NCBI RefSeq assembly: GCF_008923245.1
Contig: NZ_WBOS01000004.1
Coordinates: forward strand, 62,001-126,000
Length of the DNA stretch: 64,000 nucleotides
Direction of reading: 5' to 3'
Source: Cytobacillus depressus
Lineage (GTDB): Bacteria; Bacillota; Bacilli; Bacillales; Cytobacillaceae
Positions 9,105 to 17,555 of the stretch are shown here, piece by piece; positions within the stretch are counted from its first letter, which is position 1, and every line of letters begins with the position of its first letter. The notes under the pieces are model-generated. The model saw only the letters and a program-made list of their open reading frames with translations, was not told the DNA's origin and did not search any database. The position numbers and the translations under genes were made by a program.

Positions 9105-10826
9105 ATGACAAAACCAGAAATCCTATATTCCGTTAAAGCACAAAGAGGTCCAGAGCTTCGCTGTAAAGGGTGGAGACAAGAATCTATTCTAAGAATGCTA
9201 GAAAATAATATGGAAAACGCTGAAAAGCCAGAAGAGCTAGTTATCTACGGAGGAATCGGTAAAGCTGCCCGTAACTGGGAATCCTACCATGCTATTGTTA
9301 AATCTTTGAAAGAGCTTGAAGATGATGAAACATTAGTTGTACAATCTGGGATGCCTGTTGCGGTATTCAAAACACATAAATATGCGCCAACGGTTGTTAT
9401 GGCAACAACAAACATCATGAAAGCCGATTGGCCGACATTCTATGATCTACAAGATAAAAACTTAACGATGTATGCGAACTATACAGCGGCACCTTGGGAA
9501 TACATAGGTACACAAGGGGTTATCCAAGGTACATTTGAAACATTATCAGCAATTGCACGTCTTCATTACAATGACTCTCTTGTTGGAAAAATCCTTTTAA
9601 CAGCTGGTGCTGGCGGAATGGGCGGAAACCAAACGAGAGCAATGACGATGCATGGCGGGGTAGCGATTCTATGTGACTCGAATGTTGAGATCATTAATCG
9701 CCGTATTGAAAAGAAATTTATTGATGTTTTAGCAGATTCATTGGATGATGCCATTGCTATGGCGAAGCAAGCTGCAGCAGAAGGCAAACCACTAGGCATT
9801 GCTGTCGTTGGTAACGCCGCAGATATCTTTGAAGAAGTTCTTGAAAAAGGCTGGCTGCCAGATATTACAACATCTATGACACCAGGTCACGATCCAATTT
9901 CTTACTTACCTGCTGGCTACACAGTAGAAGAGGCAGAAAAACTACGTGATACTGATCGTGCTTTATACTTAGAAAAAGCACGTGAAACAATGATCCGTGA
10001 ATTAAAAGCGCTAATCAAATTTATGGACTTAGGTGTTCATTCATTTGAATATGGGACAAGCCATCGTAAAGAGTGTATCGACGCTGGATTTGATGAGAAG
10101 GAAGCGAAGCGTCTTCCAGGTTTCGTAGCTGAATATCTTCGTCCGCTATTCTGCGAAGGCCGTGGACCTTTCCGCTGGATCTGCTTATCTGGTGACCCAG
10201 AAGATTTAAGAAAAATTGATGAAATGATTTTAGAGAAATTTGCAGATGATTATCTAGTCACTCGCTGGATTAAGCTTGCAATGAAGCATATTCCGATTGA
10301 AGCACTTCCTGCTCGTATTTGCTATATGGGCTTCGGTCAGCGTAAAGCATTTGCATTAGAAGTGAATGACATGATTCGCCGCGGTGAGCTTTCTGGTCCA
10401 GTTGCGTTCTCTCGTGACAACTTAGACTCTGGTTCGATTGTAAACCCAACATTTGAGTCTGAAAACATGAAGGATGGCTCTGATTTAATTTCTGACTGGC
10501 CGGTATTGAACGGTCTATTGAATGCAGTGGGTATGTGTGACCTAATCGCACTTCAAGCGAACTATTCAATGGGTGAAGCCGTTCATACAGGCGTAACAAT
10601 GATCGCAGATGGAACAGCTGAATCTGACATGAGACTAGAAGTAGCGATGACAGTTGACTCTGGAATCGGGGTTGTCCGCCACGCACAGGCTGGCTATGAA
10701 ATCGCTCAAGATGTTGCGAACGGAAAAGGAAAATTAACGAAGGAAAGTATCCAAATCCCATTATGGTGGTCTCCAAAAGCAACATTCGGACCGAAGGATT
10801 TGGAGAAGGAAGAAGTTAAAGCATAA
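9105..10826 (+). CDS. Urocanate hydratase-like protein, copy 1
   Basis: 573 residues, urocanase family, NAD-dependent hydratase of an imidazole-acrylate type substrate. The glycine-rich cofactor stretch TAGAGGMGGNQTR is near residue 166 and the essential Cys corresponds to Cys406 in LPARICYMG. Compared from memory with B. subtilis and Pseudomonas HutU, the segment after RDNLDSGS has NPTFESE (Phe450) where HutU has an invariant Arg in NRETE, and the HHGGGVGMG stretch is replaced by LQANYSMGEA near 483-492. These changes suggest a related but different substrate. SD AGGAGG precedes the ATG. It has its own sigma-54 promoter and a near-identical paralogue at 19294. Confidence 0.85.
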   Translation: MTKPEILYSVKAQRGPELRCKGWRQESILRMLENNMENAEKPEELVIYGGIGKAARNWESYHAIVKSLKELEDDETLVVQSGMPVAVFKTHKYAPTVVMATTNIMKADWPTFYDLQDKNLTMYANYTAAPWEYIGTQGVIQGTFETLSAIARLHYNDSLVGKILLTAGAGGMGGNQTRAMTMHGGVAILCDSNVEIINRRIEKKFIDVLADSLDDAIAMAKQAAAEGKPLGIAVVGNAADIFEEVLEKGWLPDITTSMTPGHDPISYLPAGYTVEEAEKLRDTDRALYLEKARETMIRELKALIKFMDLGVHSFEYGTSHRKECIDAGFDEKEAKRLPGFVAEYLRPLFCEGRGPFRWICLSGDPEDLRKIDEMILEKFADDYLVTRWIKLAMKHIPIEALPARICYMGFGQRKAFALEVNDMIRRGELSGPVAFSRDNLDSGSIVNPTFESENMKDGSDLISDWPVLNGLLNAVGMCDLIALQANYSMGEAVHTGVTMIADGTAESDMRLEVAMTVDSGIGVVRHAQAGYEIAQDVANGKGKLTKESIQIPLWWSPKATFGPKDLEKEEVKA

Positions 10827-10868
10827 TCATCACTAGGCACCCCTACCAACACTTATCTAAATAGTAAA

Positions 10869-10913
10869 CAGCCTGCTATTCCCTTAGATGGAGAAGCGGG
10901 CTGTTTTTTGATG
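10869..10913 (+). terminator. Terminator after first urocanase-like gene
   Basis: CAGCCTGCT pairs with AGCGGGCTG, followed by T6. Confidence 0.75.
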
Positions 10914-10945
10914 GAAAAGGCTTTTTTTGTAAGATTCTGTAGATA

Positions 10946-10960
10946 GCAGAATTTATCTGC
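10946..10960 (+). promoter_or_regulatory. Upstream activator site 2a
   Basis: GCAGAATTTATCTGC, a member of the island's activator-site family, 124 bp before the degenerate site 2b. Confidence 0.7.
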
Positions 10961-11069
10961 ATCAAGAAAAAAGGTTTATATATTTAGGCGGAATACTTGA
11001 TATTAACAGTGTTTGCTTATTTGTTAGAAAAATTAAGTTAACCATTTACAGTACAACTACAAAAAGTCC

Positions 11070-11084
11070 GCCAAACCTATCTGC
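11070..11084 (+). promoter_or_regulatory. Upstream activator site 2b (degenerate)
   Basis: GCCAAACCTATCTGC has an intact right arm ATCTGC and one mismatch in the left. It is 76 bp before site 2c, close to the 78-bp spacing seen at the other promoters. Confidence 0.5.
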
Positions 11085-11145
11085 ATATTATGAATGCTTC
11101 TAATTGAATGGATTATCATAAAACGTACTTTCTTATATTAAAAAA

Positions 11146-11160
11146 GCAAAATACATCTGC
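11146..11160 (+). promoter_or_regulatory. Upstream activator site 2c
   Basis: GCAAAATACATCTGC, 115 bp before the GG of the promoter at 11261. The equivalent distance at the other ABC importer is 113. Confidence 0.75.
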
Positions 11161-11258
11161 ACTATAAAGTGTTATATTTTCTAGAAATTATGGAGTATTT
11201 CGTCTGCAAATGACTAGGACATCCGCATTAATTTGAATTTTTAGAATAAAGGGTCACC

Positions 11259-11275
11259 TTGGCACGGTTTTTGCA
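11259..11275 (+). promoter_or_regulatory. Sigma-54 promoter of the branched-chain-type ABC importer
   Basis: TTGGCACGGTTTTTGCA, full -24/-12 consensus with the 10-base GG to GC spacing. The 10827-11320 gap otherwise holds a terminator and three activator sites. Confidence 0.9.
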
Positions 11276-11320
11276 AAGATATTAAATGATAACTCAAAAA
11301 ATGATCCGGGGTGATATTTC

Positions 11321-12484
11321 ATGAAAAAAATGCTCTTTCTATTATTATTAGTCTTTTCTTTGATATTAACAGCTTGTAGTGCGGAAAAATCAGAAGGAAA
11401 GGAAGGCTCTAAGGATTCAAAAAAGAATAACCAAGATGCAATAAAAATTGGTTGGTTTGGACCATTGACAGGGCCGACATCAACTGACGGGCAAATCAGT
11501 TTAAATGCTTCACAATTAGCTGTTGATCAAATTAATGAAAATGGTGGAATTAATGGACAAAAGGTAGAAATAATTTCAGTTGACGACCAAGGTAAGCCGC
11601 AAGAAGCTGCAAAAGGGGTTCAAAAATTAATGAACAGTGATAAGGTAGCTGCCGTTATAAGCGGAGCTTATTCGGGTCCAACTTTAGCAGCGGCATCCTT
11701 GGTTCAAAAAGCAGGTGTACCAATGATTGTTTCCTATGCGAAACACCCAGAAGCCACAAAGGGCGGTGACTATGTTTCTAGAATGATCTATACATCCGAT
11801 GTACAAGCAAAAGCTCTTGCGGATTATGCTGTTAATGATGAGGAATTAAAAACCTTTGCTATTGTATATATGAATATTGATTATGGTATCGAAAGCCAGG
11901 TCGCTCTTGAGAAAGAAATAAGTGAACTAGGTGGAAATGTTTTAGTAAGTAAATCATTTAATATGGGGGACACTGATTTTAATTCAGCTTTATCCGCAGT
12001 AAAGGAAAAAAAACCTGATGCTTTATTTGTTGTAGCCTACTACAATGAAGGCGCCTCCATCGTAAGCCAAGCAAGACAAATGGGGCTAGAGTCTAGAATA
12101 ATCGGTATTGATGGTTTGGATGCACCAAAATATCTTGAATTAGCAGGTGAGCATGCTGAAGGAACAGTTATATCTACTTCATTCTATAAAGCAGATGAGA
12201 GAGAAATTGTTCAAAACTTTGTTAAAGCCTATAAGGAAAAATTCAATACCGAATTAAGCATTACAGCTTCTCAGAGCTATGATGCGGTTTTAGCGATAAA
12301 GGATGCAATTGAGCGTTCAAGTACTGATAGAGAGGACATTGCTAAAGCAATTAATTCAACTAAAGATTTAGAAGGGACCTCCGGTAGTATCACAATTGAT
12401 GAAAATCATGAAGTCGTTAAGCCAATCGTATTCATGAAAGTTGAAAATGGAGAATTTAAATATCTACATTCAAAGACATATTAA
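11321..12484 (+). CDS. LivK-type ABC substrate-binding lipoprotein
   Basis: 387 residues. A signal peptide ends in the lipobox LTAC (Cys20), then a charged linker, then a type I periplasmic-binding fold (IKIGWFGPLTGPTSTDG ... NGGINGQKVEIISVDDQG) as in leucine/isoleucine/valine and amide-binding proteins. It delivers ligand to the LivHMGF-like genes that follow, with which it shares a sigma-54 promoter. The LivK family also binds aromatic acids, amides, urea and betaines, so an imidazole-type amino acid ligand is possible. A hairpin between this gene and the permease would allow the binding protein to be made in excess. Confidence 0.85.
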   Translation: MKKMLFLLLLVFSLILTACSAEKSEGKEGSKDSKKNNQDAIKIGWFGPLTGPTSTDGQISLNASQLAVDQINENGGINGQKVEIISVDDQGKPQEAAKGVQKLMNSDKVAAVISGAYSGPTLAAASLVQKAGVPMIVSYAKHPEATKGGDYVSRMIYTSDVQAKALADYAVNDEELKTFAIVYMNIDYGIESQVALEKEISELGGNVLVSKSFNMGDTDFNSALSAVKEKKPDALFVVAYYNEGASIVSQARQMGLESRIIGIDGLDAPKYLELAGEHAEGTVISTSFYKADEREIVQNFVKAYKEKFNTELSITASQSYDAVLAIKDAIERSSTDREDIAKAINSTKDLEGTSGSITIDENHEVVKPIVFMKVENGEFKYLHSKTY

Positions 12485-12502
12485 TTTAATAAATGGAAAT
12501 AG

Positions 12503-12542
12503 AAGGGATTCAATATATTATTGTATCCCTTGTTTTCCTTTT
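12503..12542 (+). terminator. Hairpin between binding protein and permease genes
   Basis: AAGGGATTCAATA pairs with ATTGTATCCCTT, followed by GTTTTCCTTTT. It probably gives partial termination or stabilises the upstream mRNA. Confidence 0.6.
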
Positions 12543-12565
12543 AAACGGTAAAGGGGTGGAATGGC

Positions 12566-13447
12566 TTGATAGTTGAACAGTTGATTAATGGGATAGCATT
12601 AGGTTTTGTATATGTATTAATAGCGCTTGGGCTAACAATGGTATACGGAGTTTTAAAAGTATTGCACTTTGCCCACGGTGTTATATATATGGTCGGAGCC
12701 TTCTCAGCTATGGTAGGAATATTATATCTAAATCTTTCATTTATACCCGCTTTGATATTTGCCTTAGTAATTTCCGGACTGGTTGGTGTAGGGATTGAAA
12801 AGTATGCTTATAGACCTCTTAAAGATGTCCATCCAATCACGGTTCTAATAAGTGGTGTAGGAATAGCAATATTACTTCAAAATTTGTTTCAAATCATTTT
12901 TACTTCTGATTCTCATGCCTTCCCAAAAACGAATATTAAGGTACACAGTATTGATATTTTTGGGATTGCATCATTAACGAATATTAAACTTTATATGATC
13001 ATCATCGGTCTTATTGTTTTAGCTGTGCTTTACCTGTTCTTGAATTTCACAAAAATGGGTATAGCTATTCAAGCAGTTTCCCAGGATCGAAAGGCAGCTG
13101 CGTTAATGGGGATAAATGTTAATAGAATTGTCATGGTTACTTTTCTACTTGGTTCTATGCTGGCCGCTTTAGCCGGCATAATAACAGCGTTAAATTATAA
13201 TTCATTATCCCCAGCTATGGGAGATATTCCCGGATTAAAAGCTTTCTGTGTTGTTGTGCTAGGTGGTTTAGGTTCAATCCCTGGAACAGTCTTAGGTGGA
13301 TTAATATTGGGAATAGCAGAAGCATTAAGTACTGGATATTTAGAAGGCATGCCTATTGATACGAATGCCATCGCTTTTATATTGCTGGTTGCTATTTTAC
13401 TAATAAAACCTTCAGGATTATTCGGAAAGAATATAGAAAAAGTGTAG
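12566..13447 (+). CDS. LivH-type ABC permease
   Basis: 293 residues, about eight predicted membrane helices, branched-chain amino acid permease family (IALGLTMVYGVLKVLHFAHG near the start and the VVLGGLGSIPGTVLGG cytoplasmic loop near residue 230 that contacts the ATPase). It forms the membrane channel with the LivM-type protein. Start is TTG 12566 with AAAGGGGTGG upstream; the nearby ATG at 12561 runs straight into a stop. Second gene of the importer operon. Confidence 0.85.
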   Translation: MIVEQLINGIALGFVYVLIALGLTMVYGVLKVLHFAHGVIYMVGAFSAMVGILYLNLSFIPALIFALVISGLVGVGIEKYAYRPLKDVHPITVLISGVGIAILLQNLFQIIFTSDSHAFPKTNIKVHSIDIFGIASLTNIKLYMIIIGLIVLAVLYLFLNFTKMGIAIQAVSQDRKAAALMGINVNRIVMVTFLLGSMLAALAGIITALNYNSLSPAMGDIPGLKAFCVVVLGGLGSIPGTVLGGLILGIAEALSTGYLEGMPIDTNAIAFILLVAILLIKPSGLFGKNIEKV

Positions 13448-13456
13448 GTGATATCA

Positions 13457-14398
13457 TTGTTGGATTTCATTAACCCATATTATATAGATATTTTAATATT
13501 TTTAGTGATTAACATTCTATTAGGCCTAGGATTGAATTTGACAACTGGGTTTGCAGGACAAGTTTCTTTGGGACACGCTGCATTCTATGGAATTGGCGCT
13601 TACACATCAGCCATATTATCTGCTAATTATGGTGTAAATGTTTGGATATCCATGCTAATTGCTGTTGTAGTAACCTTCTTATTAGGTGCACTTTTAGGAC
13701 TGCCTAGTTTGCGTTTAAGGGATGATTTTCTTGCAATCACAACATTGGGCTTGGGACTTGTTGCACACTCCTTTTTTAATAATTCCCAACTAACAGGAGG
13801 GGCATATGGAATAAATTCAATACCTGCCCCCCTCTTTTTTGGGATAGAGGTAGAGAATGTAGGATATCTCCTTTTTGTTGTTCTTGCATTAATCGCAGCC
13901 ATCTATATTATGAGAAAAATAACACGATCTAGAATCGGAAGAGCTTGGGTGACTATAAGAGAAGATGAAACTGTAGCTCAATCGATGGGAATCAATACCA
14001 TGTATTATAAAGTGTTAGCCTTTGCAATCGGAGCAGCCTTTGCGGGAGTTGCAGGTGCCTTATTTGCTCATAAAATTTATTTTGTAAACGCTGACTCTTT
14101 TACATTTACAACTTCAGCAACTATCTTAAGTATGATCGTTATAGGTGGTTTAGGCAGTATAAGGGGAACTTTATTAGGTGTGACACTTTTGTACACAATA
14201 CCGGAACTATTTCATATTTTTGATGTAGGAAATTTGTTGAACTTAAATTATTTAGATAATTATAAAATGATACTTTATGGATTGCTTATGGTTTTAGTTA
14301 TGAGATATAGTCCTAAAGGCTTGATAGATATTAAAAATATAAAAACAAAAAAAATAAATCCGGCTGTGAAAAGTGGTGATCAGAATGTTGGAAGTTAA
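13457..14398 (+). CDS. LivM-type ABC permease
   Basis: About 313 residues, eight or more membrane helices. NLTTGFAGQVSLGHAAFYGIG near the start and the VIGGLGSIRGTLLG loop identify the LivM family. The open frame reaches back to GTG 13448, which abuts the livH-type stop, but the SD AGGTGA overlaps that codon; TTG 13457 or TTG 13460 is better placed, so the N-terminus is uncertain by a few residues. Pairs with the LivH-type protein. Confidence 0.85.
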   Translation: MLDFINPYYIDILIFLVINILLGLGLNLTTGFAGQVSLGHAAFYGIGAYTSAILSANYGVNVWISMLIAVVVTFLLGALLGLPSLRLRDDFLAITTLGLGLVAHSFFNNSQLTGGAYGINSIPAPLFFGIEVENVGYLLFVVLALIAAIYIMRKITRSRIGRAWVTIREDETVAQSMGINTMYYKVLAFAIGAAFAGVAGALFAHKIYFVNADSFTFTTSATILSMIVIGGLGSIRGTLLGVTLLYTIPELFHIFDVGNLLNLNYLDNYKMILYGLLMVLVMRYSPKGLIDIKNIKTKKINPAVKSGDQNVGS

Positions 14399-15152
14399 AA
14401 ATGTTTCAAAATTTTTTGGTGGATTAACAGCTGTAAACAATGTAAGCCTGAAGGTACAAAAAGGTGAAATTTTTGGTTTGATTGGACCAAATGGTGCAGG
14501 TAAAACAACATTTTTTAATATGTTAACAGGAATTTATAGTCCTAATAATGGAGAAATAGTATTAGAAGATACTATGATTCAAAAGTTAAAACCATTTCAA
14601 ATAGCAAGATTAGGAGTTTCAAGGACATTCCAAAATATAAGGTTATTAGGTAATGAGACTGTTGCAGAAAATGTAAAGATAGGAATGTTTCGAAAAACAA
14701 AGTCGGGTTTAATTTCCGCTATAATGAATAGTAAATCTCAACAGAAAGAAGAGAAATTTGTTGAAGAAAAGGTTAAACAAACATTAATGGAGGTCGGTTT
14801 AGAAAAGTATATGGATTTAAATGCAGGTAATTTATCTTATGGAAATCAGCGTAAGGTAGAGATAGCCCGCGCACTTGTATCTGATCCAAAACTTATATTA
14901 TTAGATGAACCATGTGCGGGAATGAATGATACTGAGGTAGAAGAAATTAATTTTTTGGTAAAAAGAATACGTGACAATGGGACAACAGTGATTATTATCG
15001 AACATAATGTCCCTATGCTAGTAGTATTGTGTGATAATATGGCTGTATTAAATCACGGTGAGAAGATTGCTGATGGTTCTCCTGAAAAAGTTACTTCTGA
15101 TAGCGCTGTAGTAAATGCCTACATTGGAAGTGAAGAAGAGGAAGTGATTTAA
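14385..15152 (+). CDS. LivG-type ABC ATPase
   Basis: About 255 residues, ATP-binding subunit. Walker A GPNGAGKTT, the LivG hallmark region SRTFQNIRLLGNETVAENV, signature LSYGNQRKVEIARAL, Walker B LILLDEPCAGMND and the switch His in IIIEHNVPML. I use ATG (MLEVKNV) with GGTGATC about 6 bases upstream; an in-frame GTG lies four codons earlier, inside the livM-type gene. The genes overlap, as is usual in this operon type. Confidence 0.88.
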   Translation: MLEVKNVSKFFGGLTAVNNVSLKVQKGEIFGLIGPNGAGKTTFFNMLTGIYSPNNGEIVLEDTMIQKLKPFQIARLGVSRTFQNIRLLGNETVAENVKIGMFRKTKSGLISAIMNSKSQQKEEKFVEEKVKQTLMEVGLEKYMDLNAGNLSYGNQRKVEIARALVSDPKLILLDEPCAGMNDTEVEEINFLVKRIRDNGTTVIIIEHNVPMLVVLCDNMAVLNHGEKIADGSPEKVTSDSAVVNAYIGSEEEEVI

Positions 15153-15857
15153 TTGCTCACGATAAAAAATCTGAATGTTTTTTATAATCAAATTCACGCA
15201 GTGAAAGATCTCAATTTAGAGTTAAATAAAGGAGAAATAGTAACATTAATGGGATCTAATGGTGCTGGAAAATCTTCAAGTTTAAATGCGATTTCCGGAT
15301 TAATAAAATTCTCAGGTTCAATACTTTTTAATGGTGATGAAATAAATAAATTAAGTCCGGATCAAATTGTAAAAAAAGGAATAGTAATGGTTCCAGAAGG
15401 TCGAAGGATTTTTCCTAAATTAACTGTTTTGGAAAACCTACTGTTAGGGGCATATACAAGAAACGTTACTAACAATATAAAAGCAAAAGAATTAGAAGAG
15501 ATATTTGAATTATTTCCTAGACTTGAAGAGAGAAAAAGACAATTAGGTGGTACAATGAGTGGTGGTGAACAACAAATGTTGGCGATAGGCAGAGCATTAA
15601 TGGGTAAACCAAAAGTTTTAATGCTTGATGAACCGTCAATGGGGTTAGCACCGATCGTTGTAAAAGATATTTATGAAACCATTAAGAAAATTAAAGGTCA
15701 AGGACTAACAATTTTATTAGTTGAACAAAATGCAAAAAAGGCATTATCTGTTGCTGATAGGGCATATGTTATAGAAAATGGACAAATTAAATATCATGAT
15801 GAAGCACGAAATTTATTAGAGCAGGATGTTATCCAAAAGGCCTATCTCGGTGGATAA
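15153..15857 (+). CDS. LivF-type ABC ATPase
   Basis: 234 residues, second ATPase of the importer. Walker A GSNGAGKSS, the LivF-type VPEGRRIFPKLTVLENL stretch, signature MSGGEQQMLAIGRAL, Walker B VLMLDEPSMGLAP. TTG start directly follows the LivG-type stop, with GAGGAAGTGAT as the SD. Last gene of the five-gene importer; a terminator follows at 15939. Confidence 0.88.
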   Translation: MLTIKNLNVFYNQIHAVKDLNLELNKGEIVTLMGSNGAGKSSSLNAISGLIKFSGSILFNGDEINKLSPDQIVKKGIVMVPEGRRIFPKLTVLENLLLGAYTRNVTNNIKAKELEEIFELFPRLEERKRQLGGTMSGGEQQMLAIGRALMGKPKVLMLDEPSMGLAPIVVKDIYETIKKIKGQGLTILLVEQNAKKALSVADRAYVIENGQIKYHDEARNLLEQDVIQKAYLGG

Positions 15858-15938
15858 TAATTGTTCTTTTACTTATAAACTCAAAGAAAGTGCCTAAACG
15901 TGTGTCGGGCAATTTCGAACTCATATGTGATTTTTAAT

Positions 15939-15987
15939 AAATAGCCTACTTTTCTCTTGAGTGGAGAAGTGGGCTATTTCTATTTTT
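15939..15987 (+). terminator. Terminator of the LivKHMGF-type operon
   Basis: AAATAGCCTACTTTTCTC pairs with GAGAAGTGGGCTATTT, followed by a T-rich tract. The remainder of the 15858-16514 gap holds three activator sites and a sigma-54 promoter. Confidence 0.8.
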
Positions 15988-16022
15988 ATGTGGATTTTTA
16001 GTAAGTAGATATTGTTCAGAAT

Positions 16023-16037
16023 GCAAAAAACATCTGC
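16023..16037 (+). promoter_or_regulatory. Upstream activator site 3a
   Basis: GCAAAAAACATCTGC, perfect arms. It lies 121 bp before site 3b; the comparable 2a-2b spacing is 124. Confidence 0.75.
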
Positions 16038-16143
16038 AAGGATGGAGAGTTAGCCAATAATGGCGCAGATTCACATTTTTCAGCAATTATCTTTCATAAT
16101 CTACAAAATATTATAAAGGTAGTCGGTTTTTTATTTTTCTAAT

Positions 16144-16158
16144 GCAAAAGTAATCTGC
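16144..16158 (+). promoter_or_regulatory. Upstream activator site 3b
   Basis: GCAAAAGTAATCTGC, perfect arms, exactly 78 bp before site 3c. Confidence 0.78.
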
Positions 16159-16221
16159 ATGATTAATGGATAGCAAAATAAAGGATTTAGACCAAATTAA
16201 TTTCCTGGGAGCATAAAAGCA

Positions 16222-16236
16222 GCAAAAAGTATCTGC
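16222..16236 (+). promoter_or_regulatory. Upstream activator site 3c
   Basis: GCAAAAAGTATCTGC, perfect arms, 113 bp before the GG of the promoter at 16335. Confidence 0.78.
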
Positions 16237-16332
16237 GGGATAATTTACTGAATTTGGCGAAAATAGGGAATATTTAGGGTGAACAAGACTTAAGATGCCC
16301 TAATAACGGAGGGATTAAGCAAATTAGTTATT

Positions 16333-16349
16333 TTGGCACAATCCTTGCA
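16333..16349 (+). promoter_or_regulatory. Sigma-54 promoter of the polar amino-acid-type ABC importer
   Basis: TTGGCACAATCCTTGCA, full consensus. The leader to the first gene is about 155 bases, longer than at the other three promoters. Confidence 0.88.
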
Positions 16350-16514
16350 GAAGATTATTTGATAATAAAAATATTACAGAGAAGGGATTGATCATATTCC
16401 AAATCGTTTATTGTAAGCTGGAAAAATAGTTCCTAAGACCTAACGGAATCATGCGTGCAAATGGGTAGGTTTATTTAAAGAAAAAAATTTTTAATTCCAA
16501 GGGGGGCACGAAAA

Positions 16515-17297
16515 ATGAAAAGGTTTACAATTTTTGCTATAGTAATGATTTTCTCACTTATTCTATCAGCTTGTGGAACGAGCCAAAAGACATCCGATAG
16601 TACAACTTCTGGCGAAGGAAAGAAGAAACTTAGGGTAGCCACAGAGGCTAACTATGCACCATTTGTCTTTTTAGATAAAGGTGTAATGACAGGGTTTGAC
16701 GTTGACTTTATGAATGCCGTTGCAAAAGAAGCTGGCTATGAAATTGAAATGGTCAATGTCGGCTGGGATCCCCTATTCGTCGAAGTAAAGGACAAGCTTG
16801 CAGATATGGGTATTTGTGCGATTACGATCAACGACAAACGTTTAAAAACATATGATTTTTCCGTTCCATACTATTTATCGACAAATGAAATTCTTGTTCC
16901 TCAAGGCAGTGATATAAAGAGCGCGGCAGATTTAAAAAATGATAAAGTGGTCGCCGTTCTTGGTGGGACAACAGGGCAAGTAGCTGTTGAGAAAATTCTT
17001 GGGGAAAACAATAAAAATATCAAAAAATTTGATAATAATAATCTAGCTATTTTAGAGATGACGAGTGGCGGAGCAGATGCGGTTGTTGCCGACAATGCTG
17101 TCGTTCAGGTATATGCTCAAAATAATCCAAATGAAAATCTCTCTGTTATTAGTGATAAAGAGGGCTTTGAAAATGAATTTTACGGCCTTATGTTTCCAAA
17201 AGGTAGTGATCTAAAGGCGGACTTTGATGTAGCTGTGACGGAAGTTTTGAAAAATGGAACATATACAGAAATTTACAAAAAAATGGTTTGGTGTTGA
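16515..17297 (+). CDS. Polar amino-acid-type ABC substrate-binding lipoprotein, C-terminus frameshifted
   Basis: 260 residues as read. Lipobox LSAC with Cys20, then a type II binding fold of the GlnH/ArtJ family (LRVATEANYAPFVFLDKG, GFDVDFMNAVAKEAGYE, DFSVPYYLSTNEILV). The frame ends in KKMVWC, but removing one base from the A7 tract at about 17277-17283 would continue as KKWFGVEPDTETILAEQK and stop at 17334, which is how this family normally ends. So the gene is either 16515-17334 with an indel (real or sequencing) or has lost its last 18 or so residues. The lost tail is the closing helix, so activity may survive. First gene of an importer with its own sigma-54 promoter. Confidence 0.8.
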   Translation: MKRFTIFAIVMIFSLILSACGTSQKTSDSTTSGEGKKKLRVATEANYAPFVFLDKGVMTGFDVDFMNAVAKEAGYEIEMVNVGWDPLFVEVKDKLADMGICAITINDKRLKTYDFSVPYYLSTNEILVPQGSDIKSAADLKNDKVVAVLGGTTGQVAVEKILGENNKNIKKFDNNNLAILEMTSGGADAVVADNAVVQVYAQNNPNENLSVISDKEGFENEFYGLMFPKGSDLKADFDVAVTEVLKNGTYTEIYKKMVWC

Positions 17298-17334
17298 ACC
17301 AGATACAGAGACGATTTTAGCTGAGCAAAAATAA

Positions 17335-17389
17335 GGTTCAACTTCACTCAGTGGGGGGGCTTTTATCCCCCACGAGTGTTAGTTGAACC
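17335..17389 (+). repeat. Large palindrome A between binding protein and permease genes
   Basis: GGTTCAACT at the left end pairs with AGTTGAACC at the right; inner arms CACTC/GAGTG and GGGGG/CCCCC continue the stem. It begins one base after the frame-corrected stop. Confidence 0.75.
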
Positions 17390-17401
17390 AATCGGGCTTT
17401 T

Positions 17402-17471
17402 ACTGGCAGTTGATCTCCCACCTAACTTCTAAGATATACTAAAGTTTTGAGGTGGGAGTCTTACTGCCAGT
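17402..17471 (+). repeat. Large palindrome B
   Basis: ACTGGCAGT pairs with ACTGCCAGT and, inside it, CTCCCACCT with AGGTGGGAG, leaving a 26-base loop. Nested palindromes of this type resemble non-autonomous elements associated with IS200/IS605 transposases; no transposase is present here. Confidence 0.7.
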
Positions 17472-17492
17472 TAATGCGGGATAAAATCATTC

Positions 17493-17536
17493 AATCAAAA
17501 TTGCGTAACAAAATGATTCGTTACGCAATTTTGATT
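17493..17536 (+). terminator. Perfect 17-bp hairpin upstream of the permease gene
   Basis: AATCAAAATTGCGTAAC and GTTACGCAATTTTGATT pair perfectly around a 10-base loop, 20 bases before the permease ATG. It lies inside the operon, so it may lower downstream expression or protect mRNA ends. No long T-run follows. Confidence 0.65.
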
Positions 17537-17555
17537 TACATAAGGGGGAAGGGTT

